Positions 1 to 11,900 of a stretch of 64,000 bases of DNA are shown in pieces. The position numbers and the translations under genes were made by a program. The first letter of the stretch is position 1. The number at the start of each line of letters is the position of its first letter. The stretch is from Amorphophallus konjac. Its lineage: Eukaryota > Streptophyta > Magnoliopsida > Alismatales > Araceae. The notes beneath the pieces are model-generated. The model saw only the letters and a list, made by a program, of their open reading frames with translations, did not search any database and had not been told where the DNA came from. Location of the stretch: assembly GCA_022559845.1 (NCBI GenBank), contig CM040126.1, forward strand, positions 125,092,886 to 125,156,885. Direction: 5' to 3'.

Positions 1-22
1 ATGCCATAGCACTGCATTCACT

Positions 23-419
23 AAGTCTGTACAACGCCATGGCCCTGCATACGTAGAGTCTGTACACTGCATTCGAGTTCACAAAGTCTATACAGTGAAG
101 CGTATACAATGCATTACACTCTACAAAGTCTGTACAGGGTTTATACTTAAACTGATAATTCGATCCTCTATCTGACAGGGACTCCTGGCTGAGATTGATG
201 ACTTGGCTCATGATCCAAGGAGGACGAGGTGCCCAGATGGTGACACGTGGAAGCAGCCCATCCAGGATGCTACCATGTGGATGAAATTTCCTCGGATCTG
301 GCAAATTCTATGGGCGGGAAATGTGGAAGCCACGCGCCCTTATCCAATATGTTGCTGGTATATATATGAGCCTTCTTCTTCAGAAGGAGGCTGATCGAAC
401 AAGTGGCAAAGTCTATACA
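23..419 (+). repeat. Five copies of AAGTCTRTACA in the LTR upstream region
   Basis: Near-identical 11-mers lie at 23-33, 56-66 (first base differs), 84-94, 126-136 and 409-419. Four lie upstream of the TATA-like run, where LTR enhancer repeats often sit. The reverse complement, TGTAYAGACTT, is the unit of the array at 34041-34880 inside element B. Confidence 0.7.
359..366 (+). promoter_or_regulatory. TATA box of the partial LTR
   Basis: TATATATA lies about 70 bp upstream of a GA-rich stretch that looks like the start of an LTR transcript. The orientation follows the rest of the LTR. Function is inferred from position and composition. Confidence 0.5.
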
Positions 420-1169
420 GTGAGACTGAAAGTCTGAAGCAGCAGAGAGCCACCGAGATCCACAGAGAAGAAAAGTAGAGAAGAGAAGAAAGAGAGAAAA
501 GAGAGATGTGTTGAGAGAGTTTGATTGAGAGAGTTGAGTTGAGAGAGCTTTCGAGAGGTCTTGTAAATCAGACTCTTGGTTCAGATACCAGAGTTGATTC
601 TGCTCATACTTGAGCTACATTCGTCTTGTTTTTACATTTCGTTTGTTTTTGTTTTTCTTGATTTCGATACACGTTTGTTATCAAGCTGTGAGGCAGTAAT
701 TGCAGTGGAGGTTTCCACTGGACAGGTGAAGCTGTAATCCTCAACAGGCGAGACTTGGTCTCGGACGGCTAAGTTGTATTGCCCAGCGGTTGCAGAGGAT
801 CTGTTCCTCTAGTCGGCAAGCTGTAAAGCCCAGCGAAGCTGTGTATCAGCGGTTGTTGGAAAGCTGCGAAGCCCAGCTGTTCAAGCTGTGAGTCAGCAGA
901 ATCCACACTCTAGTTGGAGTGTGGGGTGGACGTAGGTCTCTGACCGAACCACCTAAAAATCTTGGGTGTCTTGTGTTTGTGAGATTGCTTGTGATTTGCT
1001 ATGTGGCTGCATGTGTCGACACTCTTCATAGTGTTCTTTCTGTCATTCAACAGTTGTTTGTTTAAATTCCGCATTAGAGCTCAACTGTGTTTTAAAATTA
1101 GACATTAGATCTATTCACCCCCCTCTAGATCCACACTTCGTGGAGATAGACTGCGTCCATCTAACATAA

Positions 1170-1800
1170 CATCAGAGACCGTTACTGGCCTCTGGCGGCC
1201 CCACGATGGACCGCAACACTCCATAGTGTGCCGGTTAGTTTTAGGTCGGCTGAGGTTGGCGGCCCAACCTCTGACCGCCACTTGCCTTTGGCGGCCCTAT
1301 GGGGGTTCGCCTAGGTTCGTTTTCCTCGATTCTAGTGTAGGTCGGTTCAGCTTACCGGTTGTATGATAAACCGCCACACTTGCTGTAGCAGCCCTAGTCT
1401 TGACCGCTACGGTCCGTTGAATGAGTCAACGGGTGTATGTCGGTTCGAGTTGGCGGCCCTAGTTCTGACCACCAATGTGCTGTAGCGCGCCTTCTTAGGC
1501 CGCTACAGATGGTTTGACAGGGTCAATGTTTTAAGTCGGTTGGCCTTGGTGGCCCAACCTTCGTTCGTTTCTTCCTTGTAGTGAGCCCTTCTTAGGCCAC
1601 TACAGCCCATTTGTCTTAGGTCCATGTTTTAGGGCGGTTAGTGTGGCGGTTCACTCTTAGACCGCCTTAGTCCATGCAGCGTGTCTATATTAGACCGCTT
1701 CGGTGGTTTGACTGAATAGGTCGGTTCAGGGTTGACTCAGTTTAGCGGCCATATCTTTGACCGCCACAGTCACCTCGCGACCCATTGTAAGACCGTTGGA
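1170..1800. repeat. Cluster of 24-bp GC-rich dyads
   Basis: About ten imperfect palindromes of constant 23-24 bp length occur here. Clear ones are 1257-1280 (TGGCGGCC-N8-GACCGCCA), 1386-1409 (TAGCAGCC-N8-GACCGCTA) and 1743-1766 (TAGCGGCC-N8-GACCGCCA). The arms match the dyads of elements A and B at the CGG/CCG core, but use GG/CC or AG/CT at the second and third positions instead of AA/TT or GA/TC. No ORF is present. Confidence 0.75.
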
Positions 1801-3309
1801 GTCTTTACCTCTATGTGTGTAGTGGCTTCTTCCTTGGCTGCTTGTGTTGCTTAGCGACCGAGTGATGTACCGCTTGCATCCGAGAGGATGGTTTCCTGGT
1901 ATTTTGGTTTCCGATTGTCTTGGCTTGACCTTGTGGGTTGCTATGGACGCACTTTTTATTTATTAATTAAGATCTATGGTTATTGGGTTTATTAAGTGCG
2001 TGGGCGTGCCAGTCACAAAGGTGACGATTTATTGTGCGCTCGATCTGACTAATCAGACGATTGTGTGGTTCGTGCCGGGATTGAGAACCCGCCGTACCAT
2101 AAAGGTTACGACGTTAATTACATCCCCTCGGAGAGGGAAAAACCCTTGATTGATTGCTAGGAAAAGGGGCCCGATGGCCTAAAAAATAATTGCATAAAAA
2201 CCTATTAAGAAATGCTGAAGTCCTCGTACGAGGGTGTGAAGAAAGTATCTGAGCTTATGTCGGTCATGTGTTGACCATTTAATGTTCGGACGAATGTCTG
2301 GCTTGAGAATAGCATAATCATCGCGGGAAGACTGGAACATGTGTACGTCGGGATACGACAAATTTATTGTTCAAAGGAAGGGGAAACGTTCAGTTAAATC
2401 TTGGTTAGAGCGGTCAGAAACTTATAAGTTTGTCGGCCCGGTGCAAGATCAAGCTATGACCATACAGCGGTGGGCCCCCCGCGGTCGAAGTCAGGCTCGC
2501 GTGGGCATCGTCAATGTTTCCGGTGCCAAGGGGGGCAACGGGAGGATGTCCTGGGACCAGATCTGAGAACCAATGTGCGTTCAAAGGGAGCGGGCTATAG
2601 GCCGAGGATATAGGTCAGGCAATGACCATGATCGGGGCGGACCCGTGGTCTAAGCGTGGCCCATAGAGGCCTTATTGATATTCCCATGCGTAGGGTTCGG
2701 GGAGGACGAGAGCCGCCTCATCCCATTCAGATTTTGTCGGTCACTCATGGACCTCTTTATGTTCGGACGAAGGTCCGTGCTTGTAGCGTAAGAGACAGTG
2801 ACAAATCATACAAATGTCAGCTGTGAGTACGGCAAGTTTAATGCAAGTACGGGATTAGATCCCGATATATATATGTCGGTCACTAACGGACCATTCGATA
2901 TTCGGACGAGAGTCCATATTCGAAGCATCGAAGACAACGACAAAGACATACAGATGTCTGCCGTAGGTACGGCACGTTTCATGTGGGTGCGGGATTAGAT
3001 CCTGGTAGAAGCGGGTCAGGCGAATGAGCTATTGGCTCGAGAAGTGTTCGGATCATGACCATATCGGGGATTTCGAGGTCCACGTCCGATGCCATGGGGC
3101 ATCATTGATTTTCTCTTCACACGCAGTCCGGAGGAGTGAGTTGTTAGGTGTGAAGCCCGAACTCGCCAACGTGCGCCCTCGCACGCGGATCGACTTGCGC
3201 GGTCAGGTGTGAAACCGGAACAAAATTTTGGTTATAGCAAGGGCAACTTTTGATTATTGGCCTCATATCCCTTTTATTTGTTTGGTTAATTAGGTTTCTT
3301 TTTATGGAA
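1801..3309. other. Unassigned non-coding repeat DNA
   Basis: Only short chance ORFs are present and I recognise no coding domain. A diverged tandem repeat lies at 2735-3002, with a weaker related start at 2258. This is probably the interior of an old, degenerate retroelement, but neither LTRs nor target duplications could be identified. Confidence 0.4.
2735..3002 (+). repeat. Two diverged tandem units of about 139 bp
   Basis: Units at 2735-2863 and 2874-3002 both begin tgtcggtcac. Both contain attcggacga or ttcggacga, acagatgtc or acaaatgtc, and tacggca, and both end in gggattagatcc. A third, partial unit begins at 2258 (tgtcggtcatg, followed by ttcggacga). Confidence 0.7.
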
Positions 3310-3641
3310 GGCACGCCGGATTAAGGAAGCAAAGGGGCGCACCGGAATAAGAGGTGAAAGAGGGGGGCGCGCCGGTTTAATGGGATCCAAGGGGAAGAAG
3401 GGCGCGCCGGTTAAAGGGGATGCCAAGGAGAGAGAGGGGCATGCCGGAATAGGCTCAATGACAGGGGGGCACGCCGGTTAAGGCAAGGAAGGGGAGGTGC
3501 GCCGGTTTTGGGCTCCAAATAGGAATGGGGTGCACTATTCATCCCAAGAATTTGAAAGTCATTTTGGGTGTGGGGTTAAACCGGCACGGGGGGGTAGCGC
3601 GCCGGATTAGCCCGCGCCGGATTAGGACCGTGCCGGATTAG
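3310..3641 (+). repeat. Degenerate GGCGCGCCGGWTTAAG array (left)
   Basis: About eleven copies of a motif near GGCGCGCCGGTTTAA are spaced roughly 20-45 bp apart, with variants such as ggcacgccggatta and ggcgcaccggaata. One inverted unit (aaccggcac) lies near 3580. The same motif forms a second array at 25975-26190, on the other side of element A. Confidence 0.8.
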
Positions 3642-4738
3642 CTCCAAAGAGGCTTTCTTTTATTCTTTTGGCTCTGTTTCTTCTTTCTTTCAACTGCAAG
3701 TTAATTTGTTGATTGGTTTGTTCACCGAATTGGTGGATTAAGTTGATAGAAAGTGTTTGATCATTTGTTAAGGTCACTTAGCATAAAGGTTGAAGTGTTT
3801 TATTGGAAGAGTTTATTATGCAAGGCTTCCGATTCAGGTCCAAATTTGATTCAGGGGTTTCAAGTATATGTAGCTCTGGCCCTCAGAGAATAGTTCATTT
3901 GCCTGTTCTTGTATGCATTTGGTTTTTATTATTCTTAGCCCTGGCAAAAATCGGGCAGCATCTCCCCCGGACTGAGGCTTGCAAGAGATAAGTAGAGGAA
4001 CACCAAACAGATTGCTCCGGGGTGAACCTCAAAACTCGGAGTGAGGCCTCCGTTAACCCATAAGTGTGTGTGGAGACTCAAGGACTAGCCTTCAAGAGTT
4101 CCAGCAGCTCACGGGCGATGAATTCGTAAGCAGGACGAATGTGTGCCATAAGAGGCGGCCACGAATGTTCACCCTTCCTTCGGGTTCCTCCGAAGGCTAT
4201 GCTACGTAGAAGCAAGCTTCGAAGGGCCCTGGGTGAGTACAAGATAAGGAGAAAGGGGAGGGAACCAAAATGAGTGGAACACCATATACAACAACGCCTT
4301 TTCTTTTATTCACCCGCAAGAGGAGGAGGAACGAAATACACAAGGGGATCTATCCCATAACAAAAAAGAATACATCTCGAGGAAAAGAAAGATAGCAGGG
4401 GGAAGAAGTGAATACATCGGTGCCGGAGGGGGGGAACGGAGCACAAGCCCCTCCCCCCGGGCTCACCTCTCACTCTCACGCTTAATCTCTCTTCTTCTTC
4501 ACCTATTAGGCGCAGGAACGAGGCTTCTTCTGTTTCTTCTAAGGGAACTCCCAGCTGAACCAGACTCCCTCTCTCGCTCTTGTCAATAGCCCATCCTCTT
4601 CTCTCTTATTCCACCCACCTATATATAGGACGGGTTGCGTTTCTTGTAGAAATGGCCAGTGGGGGCGAATTCCCGCCACCTCTGCCTTGTTCGTAGCAAC
4701 GCTGGGAGTTGACTCGTTGCGCTGGATGTTGCTGGTTC
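3642..4738 (-). mobile_element. Old LTR-like region split by element A
   Basis: Read on the minus strand there is a TATA box (4620-4627), then a GA-rich leader-like run, then an AATAAA signal (4305-4310), in the order expected of an LTR. Sequence upstream of that promoter would continue across element A into 25788 and beyond, because A's target duplication joins the two sides. I could not find the ends or a primer binding site, so the family is unknown. Confidence 0.4.
4620..4627 (-). promoter_or_regulatory. TATA box of the old LTR-like region
   Basis: TATATATA lies inside the palindrome CCTATATATAGG, so the box itself gives no direction. Minus is preferred because the GA-rich leader-like run and an AATAAA lie on that side. 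Confidence 0.4.
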
Positions 4739-4743
4739 GTGCC
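4739..4743. repeat. Target-site duplication of element A, left copy
   Basis: gtgcc directly precedes the TGTTGA end of the left LTR and is repeated at 25783-25787 directly after the TCAACA end of the right LTR. Confidence 0.95.
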
Positions 4744-6498
4744 TGTTGATTTTATTTTGCTTATCTATCTTCTTTTTCTTGGGGTGTCTTGTGTGGAGGA
4801 TGAGAGGACAAGCAAGTAATCAAAGATCTACTCTTAACCTATGCACATGTGATCATGAATTTAGGCAATCAAAGCTAGCTCTAGCATGGGCATGCTATCT
4901 CGATCAAACTAAGCTAAGGAAAAGGAAAACACACGCCGGGGCGTGGAGCAAAGAGTAAATGAAAACACACCGCGAGGGGTGGAACAAGCAAGGAAATAAA
5001 AGATATGCAATGAAGGAGAAAGCTAATGCCCAATACCAAGGAAAATTGTGATCGCCACCAAAGTAAAAATAAGCCAAAGACTTGAAAATACCTTGGAAAT
5101 AGGTGGATGAAGCACCCGCCCACGGGAGGGAAAACCAAAGAGAACCTGCAGGTCAGCTAGAAGTAACGGCCAGAACCCTGTGCGTCACTTGAAAGTGACG
5201 GTCGCTCGATAGACCGTTGGAAGACTCTGACGCGCCTGCACAAGGCCGTCGTAATACCTGCAGTAGCAAAGTGTGGACCCTTTTAACTCCAACTCTTCTA
5301 GCCGGCTAGAAGACTTGGGCCTCGCCCTAGTGAACCTGTAAACCTGCCAAAGAAGTGGAAGACAAGAACAAAACAACCCAAATTAGCCCTTTCAATAATA
5401 TAGCATCAATTCTTCAATAAACAAAATATCATCAAAAGGAAAGGGGAATACTGGAGAGTTTTGGTTTTTTAACCCCTCTGGGTGTTTTAAAAGATTAGGA
5501 GGATGTTTAGATGATGAAAACCAGTGAAAAACGTGGAGAAAGGAGAGAAATAATGCTTATGATGAAAGGGAGATTGAATGGAAACTCAATATGCAATTAT
5601 GAACTTTACAACCAAAGGAACAAATACTCCCTTCACCAGGCAGCAAACGAACGTAAGAAGCACTTCTCCTTGATCAAACGTGGCTCTAGAATGCGGCAGC
5701 ACTTCGACGCAAACTCCAGATCTTCCCCCCCCCCTTGGCCATAAAGTTAAGGGTTCTATTTATAGACCCCCAAACTCTCAGGTCAAGCAGAGGATAATCC
5801 GGCAAGATAAAGGGATAACTCTTAGCAAATCCTTGAAGATAATATCACCAAGAGTCCATAGAATCAAACAGAAGGTCCTGAGGATCAGATTTAAAAGAGA
5901 TATCGCCAATCCAAGTTCTTATCTCGACCACGGAGTAGCAGAAAAAAAGGCCTGAACTGCCAGGACTCTCTGAAGGAAGTAACGGCTGCACGACAGACCG
6001 CCACTTGGAAATAACGCACCAAGGATCGTCCGTTACTTTCAACCTTATCCCTAAAAGATAAGATCAACAGGGAGAAGGCCAAAGCAATAGGACTCTGTGA
6101 AGAAAGCAACGGCCAAGGCATAGGGCATCACAATGAAACAACGGCTGCACGACAGACCGTTATTATAAACGTGTAAGCCAAAGGATGAAGATTGAAACGA
6201 GACCTTAAGCTTCAGGACTCTTCAAAGAGTAACGACCCAGGACCCACCCGTTATAAAGAAACAACGCTCCTGGAGCAGACCGTTATTATCAATGGAGTTC
6301 AAAAAAGAAGAAATGAAGGTTTTGCTAAGCCTTAGCCAAATGAAATGCCACAAAAAGCCACATCCAATCAAGGAAAAGACCCAAGAAATAGGCTCCAAAT
6401 CAATCAAGGAGACTCAATGAAGAGTGAATTACTCGGAGCATCATGTAGAATGAACAAGGAGATGACCCGACTTATTGGTCATAAAACGGGTGTCAACA
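4744..6498 (-). repeat. Element A 3' LTR (left)
   Basis: The 1755-bp direct repeat pairs with 24034-25782 and has termini TGTTGA/TCAACA. On the sense (minus) strand the TATA box is at 5757-5764, so U3 is 5765-6498 and R-U5 lies to the left. 24-bp dyads lie at about 5164-5254 and 5985-6290. A C10 run near 5726-5735 is missing from the partner LTR. Confidence 0.96.
5757..5764 (-). promoter_or_regulatory. LTR TATA box (element A, left LTR)
   Basis: TATAAATA on the minus strand is conserved in all four A/B LTRs (25042-25049, 28524-28531 and 63423-63430). It is the probable core promoter for the genomic RNA. Confidence 0.7.
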
Positions 6499-6511
6499 GA
6501 TGCCCCTCCTT
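6499..6511 (-). other. Polypurine tract of element A
   Basis: On the sense strand AAGGAGGGGCATC abuts the TGTTGA start of the 3' LTR. This is where plus-strand DNA synthesis would be primed. Element B has the identical tract at 29245-29257. Confidence 0.8.
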
Positions 6512-7751
6512 AACGTCCTCTTTGTAGGGGAGCGAGCGGAGGTGAAGCGAAAGCGAAATGGAACATGGAGATGAAGCGGAAGTGAAGCGGAGTAGATCAA
6601 GAAGAGGGCGTTAAGGTAAACGACACCCGTTCTTTACCAACAAGCGATAGGAATTTCTGGAAAACTTTGAACTGATCACAAGGAAATAGCCAACCAAAGA
6701 ATGCAAGTTTGGAGGAGCTAACAACTAAGGAATGGAAACACGGCTAGCCGCCGGAGGCAACGGAAAGGAAAAGGGAACTGACTAAACTCCAGACAGGAAT
6801 CTTCAGCCAACCAGATCAAGCGACGAGAGCAAAGGAAACCTTTTAATTCAGAGTGGAATGATTCTCCTCGTTCGGGATCAAGAACACAGCTATTCACCAT
6901 CACTGAGATACCTTGAACAAATGAAGCTTCAAAGAATGCTCAAAGAATGCGCATGATGCATGTTGGGCTAAAGGAAAAGAAATCATCAAAACGAATGCAA
7001 AAGAAAGATAAAATAGCAAGATACTCAAGAATAATATTGCTAGACCGGAGAAATTAGGGTCAGGACACCATCTGCAACCATGGTGTGCAAGATAGAACCA
7101 TCGTCCCCAAATTTTTCCAACCTAACGGCTTATCCAACGATAAAACGTGTGAACTCAGATCATCATCATTTTTGTTTAAGGGGAACATCAGATCCCAGAA
7201 CACATGAATGACCAGCCGGTTCTCGAGATAATATATCATAGATAACATATAGTGATAAGGAAACGAAATACAATACCTGACTTACCTGCCTGACGGACAG
7301 CCAAGTGTGACTTCATTCATAAATTCCTTCATGAAAGATAGGTTAGCCAAAAATAAATATGATCATGAATCAAGGCATAACCATTTGTACGTGCGAGAGA
7401 CATCATCATTGACCATCTTGACAGAACATGGAACCATTTTGACATCAATTAGACCATTGAATTCATCAAGAAACTTGCAAGTTTGTAACGGTCTCATGTA
7501 CGTGCGTCACATCAAGTAACGGACCACCCCTAGTCCGTCATAAACCAGGCGGTTCACATTCTTCAATAAAATAGGGCCAACACATGTAACGGTCAAATCC
7601 AGACGCGTCAGAATGATGTAACGGTTGGTCGATAGACCGCCACATTTCCTGAGCGTTCAAAAAAATAAAACCGAACGGTCACGGCCTTCATTCAATCACC
7701 AAGCAATCAAACGCCCAACAAACTCCGGCGATTCCAACCCCCACCACCACC
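6512..7751. other. Non-coding spacer between 3' LTR and first antisense gene
   Basis: There is no supported ORF, only short chance ones. Dyads lie at about 7485-7650. The stretch is collinear with 29258-30513 in element B, with many substitutions. Because it lies directly upstream of the plus-strand PMD-like gene, it probably includes that gene's promoter, but I see no convincing TATA box. Confidence 0.5.
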
Positions 7752-10700
7752 ATGGCCGGCGATGAGGATTCCCAGCCGCCTCCACAGAAGAGAGAGAGAG
7801 AGGAAAGAGGAAGGCAATACGGCAGTTGCACCGCCGACTCGAACGAGAAGCAATCCCGCTGGTGGAAGAAGAACAAACGGCGAGAAGAGATCCAAGGGAG
7901 GAAGATGAAGCTCCCACGGCCGCGGAGAACCAAGGAGAAGCCCCATTGGGTGAAGAAGAGCCCAAAGAACCAGCCAAGAAGAGGAGAAGGGGCATGGACC
8001 ATGAGGTAGGTCCTCCTGCCCTAACTTCAATTTTTGATTTTTTTTGAATTTTTATTATGTATGCATGTGGGTTTTGAGGGTAGAAAAATGGGTCCAAGAA
8101 TCCATTAGGATTGATTATAGGCCTTTTGGCCAAAGTGGGAGACCACAGAAATGCAAAGAAAAAAATGCCAAAACGCAGACAATGTGACGGTCCTGCCAGC
8201 GACCGTCACACGCCTGACGCGCCACCCTGCGTGCGTCAGAGCCAAGCAACGCCCTACCCCAGGGCCGTTACATCTACCAGGACCTAGACTATTTTTTAGG
8301 GTTTTTCAATTTCAGATTCTTGTTTGTTTTTCATTTTATGCAATGTTTTTATGATGCAATCAACTAACTTATGATCTAAATGACATGCAGGGAAAGCGAA
8401 GATCAAGGATCTCCTGGCTGCAGATCCGGGCAGTGTACCAGGCATTGCCCGACTTCCAGAGAGAACGGCTAGCCAGTATGGGATTCGCCGAGGTGCTCAG
8501 CATCGAGGTGATCCGGATGGACACACCATTGCTGTACTCATTGCACGAGAGGTGGGACCCGATTAGCAGGGCGTTCATCTTCCCGTGGGGCCATATGATC
8601 CCCACACTAGAAGATATAGCGAGGATTACCGGGTTGAGAGTCCACAGAGCCGCAGTGACAGGATGGACGTACGGTGATTACTGGGAGATGGCGCAGCAAC
8701 TGCTCGGGCGGGATTTGATCAGGCCGGGACAGTCCTCATCTCAGCTCTCGAGATCAGTACTGTAGGAGAGCTTGGGGCTGAGAGGAGCGGCGATCGCCGT
8801 GGGAGAGCTACCCGAGGAGCATCTGGGCAGAGTGATAGACCAGGTGCGCCCTCGCGTGGCGGCGGAGGCGGGACCAGAGGGAGACAGAGTGCTCAGACGC
8901 TTCCTGATGCTACTATTCGGGAAGCTCCTCTTCGCAACTCGAGCGGACATCATCAGCTGCCGACTGCTTCCGATGATAGAAAATTTGCACAGAGTTGGGA
9001 GATACGCCTGGGGAGCGGCGGTGCTAGCGTTCCTGATCGAGTCCCTCAGTACAACGGACCGGCAGACGATGCTGGGCGGCTTCTCGCCTTTTCTACAGGT
9101 AAATGCAATTTAAATGCTTTCTATATTATGCAAAAGAATGCTATGCAAATGATTATGCAATTTGACTGACTTGCTTTCTAAAATGCAGATCTGGAGCTAC
9201 ATGTATCTTCCGGGCATCGGGAGAGGTACACTACTCCACCCCGGCCACATCCCGATTGCGAGACGGTGGACGGTAGCGAGGGACACAGGGTCGATCATCA
9301 GATTGACCCGGACGATCCAGGACGACCTGGACTCCTACCCACACACGTCGGTAAGTCCAGGTTTCCAAATGATTTCTACATGCTTTTAAATGCTTCAAAA
9401 TGTTTCTAAATGCTCTTGAATGCTTCTAAATGCTCCTGAATGCTTCTAAATGCTCCTGAATGCTTCTAAATGCTCCTGAATGCTCCTGAATGCTTCTGAA
9501 TGCTCCTGAATGCTTCTGAATGCTTCTACATGATGAACTTATATGCTGATGAATGGACTTAATGTTTCTAGGTGAGATGGACCCCGTACCGCGGCGAGGT
9601 TTACACGGGATAGCCATGGGTGGAGGCGGCCTTGTCGTACAGGGGGCGAGACATATGGCTGCATTGCATCCACATCATCGAGCCTCTGCACTACAGGCTG
9701 ATCCTGCGGACTCGGGGACTACACCAGCCCGAGGTGACCTTTCCACGCCATAGTGATGACCACCCAGGCAAGTCAGCAAGGGGCATTAGTGGCAACGTGG
9801 ATTGGTGTGCTCAGAAGGCGAAGTACGTCCATGACTGGAACAAGCGGGGCCGAGCGGTGAAGGAGCGAGATGAGAGCGACGAGGCATATCTGAAGGCCTT
9901 CGCTCGACTCTACGGTGACCGGGTGTACCGAGGTACCCGACGACCGGTATGCAAATTCTAAACTCAAAAACTCTTTCTATATGCAAAAATGCAACGAGCT
10001 AGATGTACTGACTTACATGCTTTCTGAATGCAGCTAGACCCTGAGGGACGGATAGCCGAGCTGGAGGGACTACTCCACTCCACCATCCAGCAGCGGGACG
10101 AGTACCGGACCGCCCTGGAGCTTCTGGTAAGATTCTAAAACTTAGACTTAAATGATTATGATTATGCAATGCAAAAAATGATGCTAATGCTGACTAACCA
10201 CGACACCTAACCGTGATTTCTAAATGCAGCGGGCCGATGGAGCCTAACGAGCGGGACCGGATGCCCCATCGTCTTCCTCGCAGCCTGCGGGAGGCAGGGC
10301 TGAGCAGGAGGCCGAGTTTGCTCGGGCAGTTGCCCGGGCCGAGGAGGCGAAGGCCACCCTCGCGGAGCGGGTAAGATGCTAAAAAAAATGCTTATGCTTT
10401 ATGATTATGCCAATTAAATGCTTTATGATTATCTATGTGAAATGCAACCTACAGGCGAGAGAACTAGCCGCAGCAACGACCGAGACACAGCGACTCCGGG
10501 AGGAGCTGACTCGGTCACAGGCCGAGATCGAGAGACTTCGAGTTGGGACGGTAGATTTAGACCACTACCGGACCGAGGCACGCGAGGCTCGGCGCCAGGC
10601 TTACGATATGAAGATCGCGCTGCGGACCCTCGAGAGGACTGTCCGGATGATAGGCCGAGGACCTGAGCGGAGTGTTTCACAGAGCGGAGCACAGAGGAGC

Positions 10701-10871
10701 GTCGCTCGGAGTGGGACGGTGGCTGATTTTCTTGTGAGTTCCTCCGGCCAGGGGAGGAATGATAGGGTGGAGAGAGGACAGCAGGAGGAGAGTGCCTCCA
10801 TAGCACCGCCAGCAAGGAAGCCGAAGGGTGGAGATGAGGAGGGCGGCCCGGCGAACGAGCCGACCGAATGA
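7752..10871 (+). pseudogene. Seven-exon PMD-like gene, antisense in element A (broken)
   Basis: Comparison with the copy in B gives exons 7752-8005, 8391-9098, 9189-9350, 9572-9946, 10034-10126, 10230-10370 and 10455-10871. All introns are GT-AG and phase 0. The start is the only ATG shared with B. Exon 1 is acidic and basic low-complexity. Exon 2 carries a plant mobile domain signature (RWDPISRAFIFPWG, then TLEDIARITGLRV). Exon 4 has a conserved W-rich segment, and exon 7 begins with a coiled coil and ends in a polar tail. Full length would be about 710 residues. Damage: a frameshift in the GA run near 7789-7802, and stops at 8763-8765, 9611-9613 and 10245-10247. PMD proteins occur as host proteins and in transposons; what this one does in the element is unknown. 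It is tail-to-tail with pol and shares its strand with the next gene. Confidence 0.8.
9390..9530 (+). repeat. Minisatellite in intron 3 of the PMD-like gene
   Basis: An 11-12 bp unit, aatgcttctaa / aatgctcctg, is repeated about a dozen times between the exon 3 donor (9351) and the exon 4 acceptor (9571). The same intron in B (32069-32176) has only two or three related units, so the array expanded in A or shrank in B. Confidence 0.85.
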
Positions 10872-11900
10872 TGCATTTCTTTTTTATTTTTGTACATGAC
10901 TATATATATAGAAAATTGAAATTCTTTTTTGGCATTTTTGTTTTGTTTCATGAGTGTGAATGAATAAATATGCAGGAATGAATGAGTGAACGAATGGTTT
11001 GGCAGGTTTGAATGTGAATGCAGAAATGAATGATCGATTCAAATGATTTGAGTGCGAGAGATGTGTGTGAATGTACGAATGCATGTATGCGAAAAAAAGG
11101 AGTATGTATGAGAATGTGTGGATGATGAATGAGTTGTAGAATGTGTGAAAGACCGCCAGGTCTAACACAAGGGCAGGAATAAATTGCCTGAATTCAGCAG
11201 CAGAGAAAGTAACGGTCCAGGGTCAGACCGTCATAATCAAATAATGCACTGGCTGAAGGGCGTTATACACAACAGAGGCCAAATTTGTAATCTGAGCTGC
11301 AGGAAAAGCGACGGCCCACCTCTGGTGCGTCAGAGGGAAATAACGGCCATTGCTAGACCGTTGATCATGGCAGAACGATGGGTTGTCAGGGCAACTAGCA
11401 GGAAATGCGACGGCCCACGGGAGACGCGTCGGGGTGAAATAACGGCCATATCCAAGACCGTCGGGAAAATGTTGAACCCAAAAGCCAACATCTGAACGAC
11501 CGAGAGTGTAACGGATCATGGTCCACGCGTTACAAGATAAAGACGGCCAAAGACTAGACCGTTAAGCTTCACAGAACAGGGTCGGGCCAAATCAAACCCA
11601 CAGGAAATGCGACGGCCTAAGGATGGCGCGTTAGAGACAAATGACGGCCCCACGATAGACCGTTAGAGACTGAGTTGTGTTCCGAGACGGATTGAGCCGT
11701 GAGAGCCTAAACCCGAGATTTATCCACTTAATCTCCCACTAGAACCTATCTAGATTGAAGATAAAGCCTTCCAACTCAAGTCTTATCCTTCCTAAGCCAA
11801 AATCAAGCCTTTAAAACTTGGAAACTCAACCAAAAAACGTAGCTTTGCTAAAAACCTCTGCTCTAGGGCTGAAGAACCTCTCCTAAGGGCAGAAATCAAG
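10872..11900. repeat. Intergenic spacer with GAATG-rich tract and dyad cluster
   Basis: About 10945-11140 is a degenerate gaatgaatg-rich tract. From 11207 to 11672 at least nine 24-bp dyads follow one another, for example TAACGGTC-N8-GACCGTCA starting near 11210. Many have one arm replaced by GCGTCA or CGCGTTA. The last 200 bp before the next gene contains no dyad and may hold its promoter. The spacer is collinear with 33437-35386 in B. Confidence 0.7.

Larger units (their letters stand above)
1..1168 (+). mobile_element. Partial LTR, probably Ty1/copia type (right-hand part)
   Basis: There is no coding potential. A TATA-like run at 359-366 is followed by a GA-rich transcript-start region (about 430-560) and then a long leader-like stretch. 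A C-rich segment reading attcacccccctctaga near 1110-1127 is typical of sequence close to the end of plant copia LTRs. Just after the putative end (ccatctaaca, about 1160-1168) comes atcagag, which may be a decayed initiator-Met primer binding site. The left end lies outside the window and no partner LTR was found, so it could be a solo or truncated LTR. The family call is inference. Confidence 0.5.

Noticed and set aside
2179..3212. Small ORFs (60-75 codons) in the left flank
   Set aside because: Length is as expected by chance, and they have no domain, no second copy and no conserved start.
7688..8133. Minus-strand ORFs opposite exon 1 of the PMD-like gene
   Set aside because: They lack conserved starts and recognisable domains, and the plus strand has the conserved splice junction and the matching exon in B.
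10429..10951. Minus-strand ORFs opposite PMD-like exon 7
   Set aside because: They are shadows of a charged coiled-coil frame and have no support in B.
11207..11672. Dyad clusters as a CRISPR-like array
   Set aside because: Units vary in sequence and spacing, lie inside plant LTR retrotransposons, and have no cas genes nearby.
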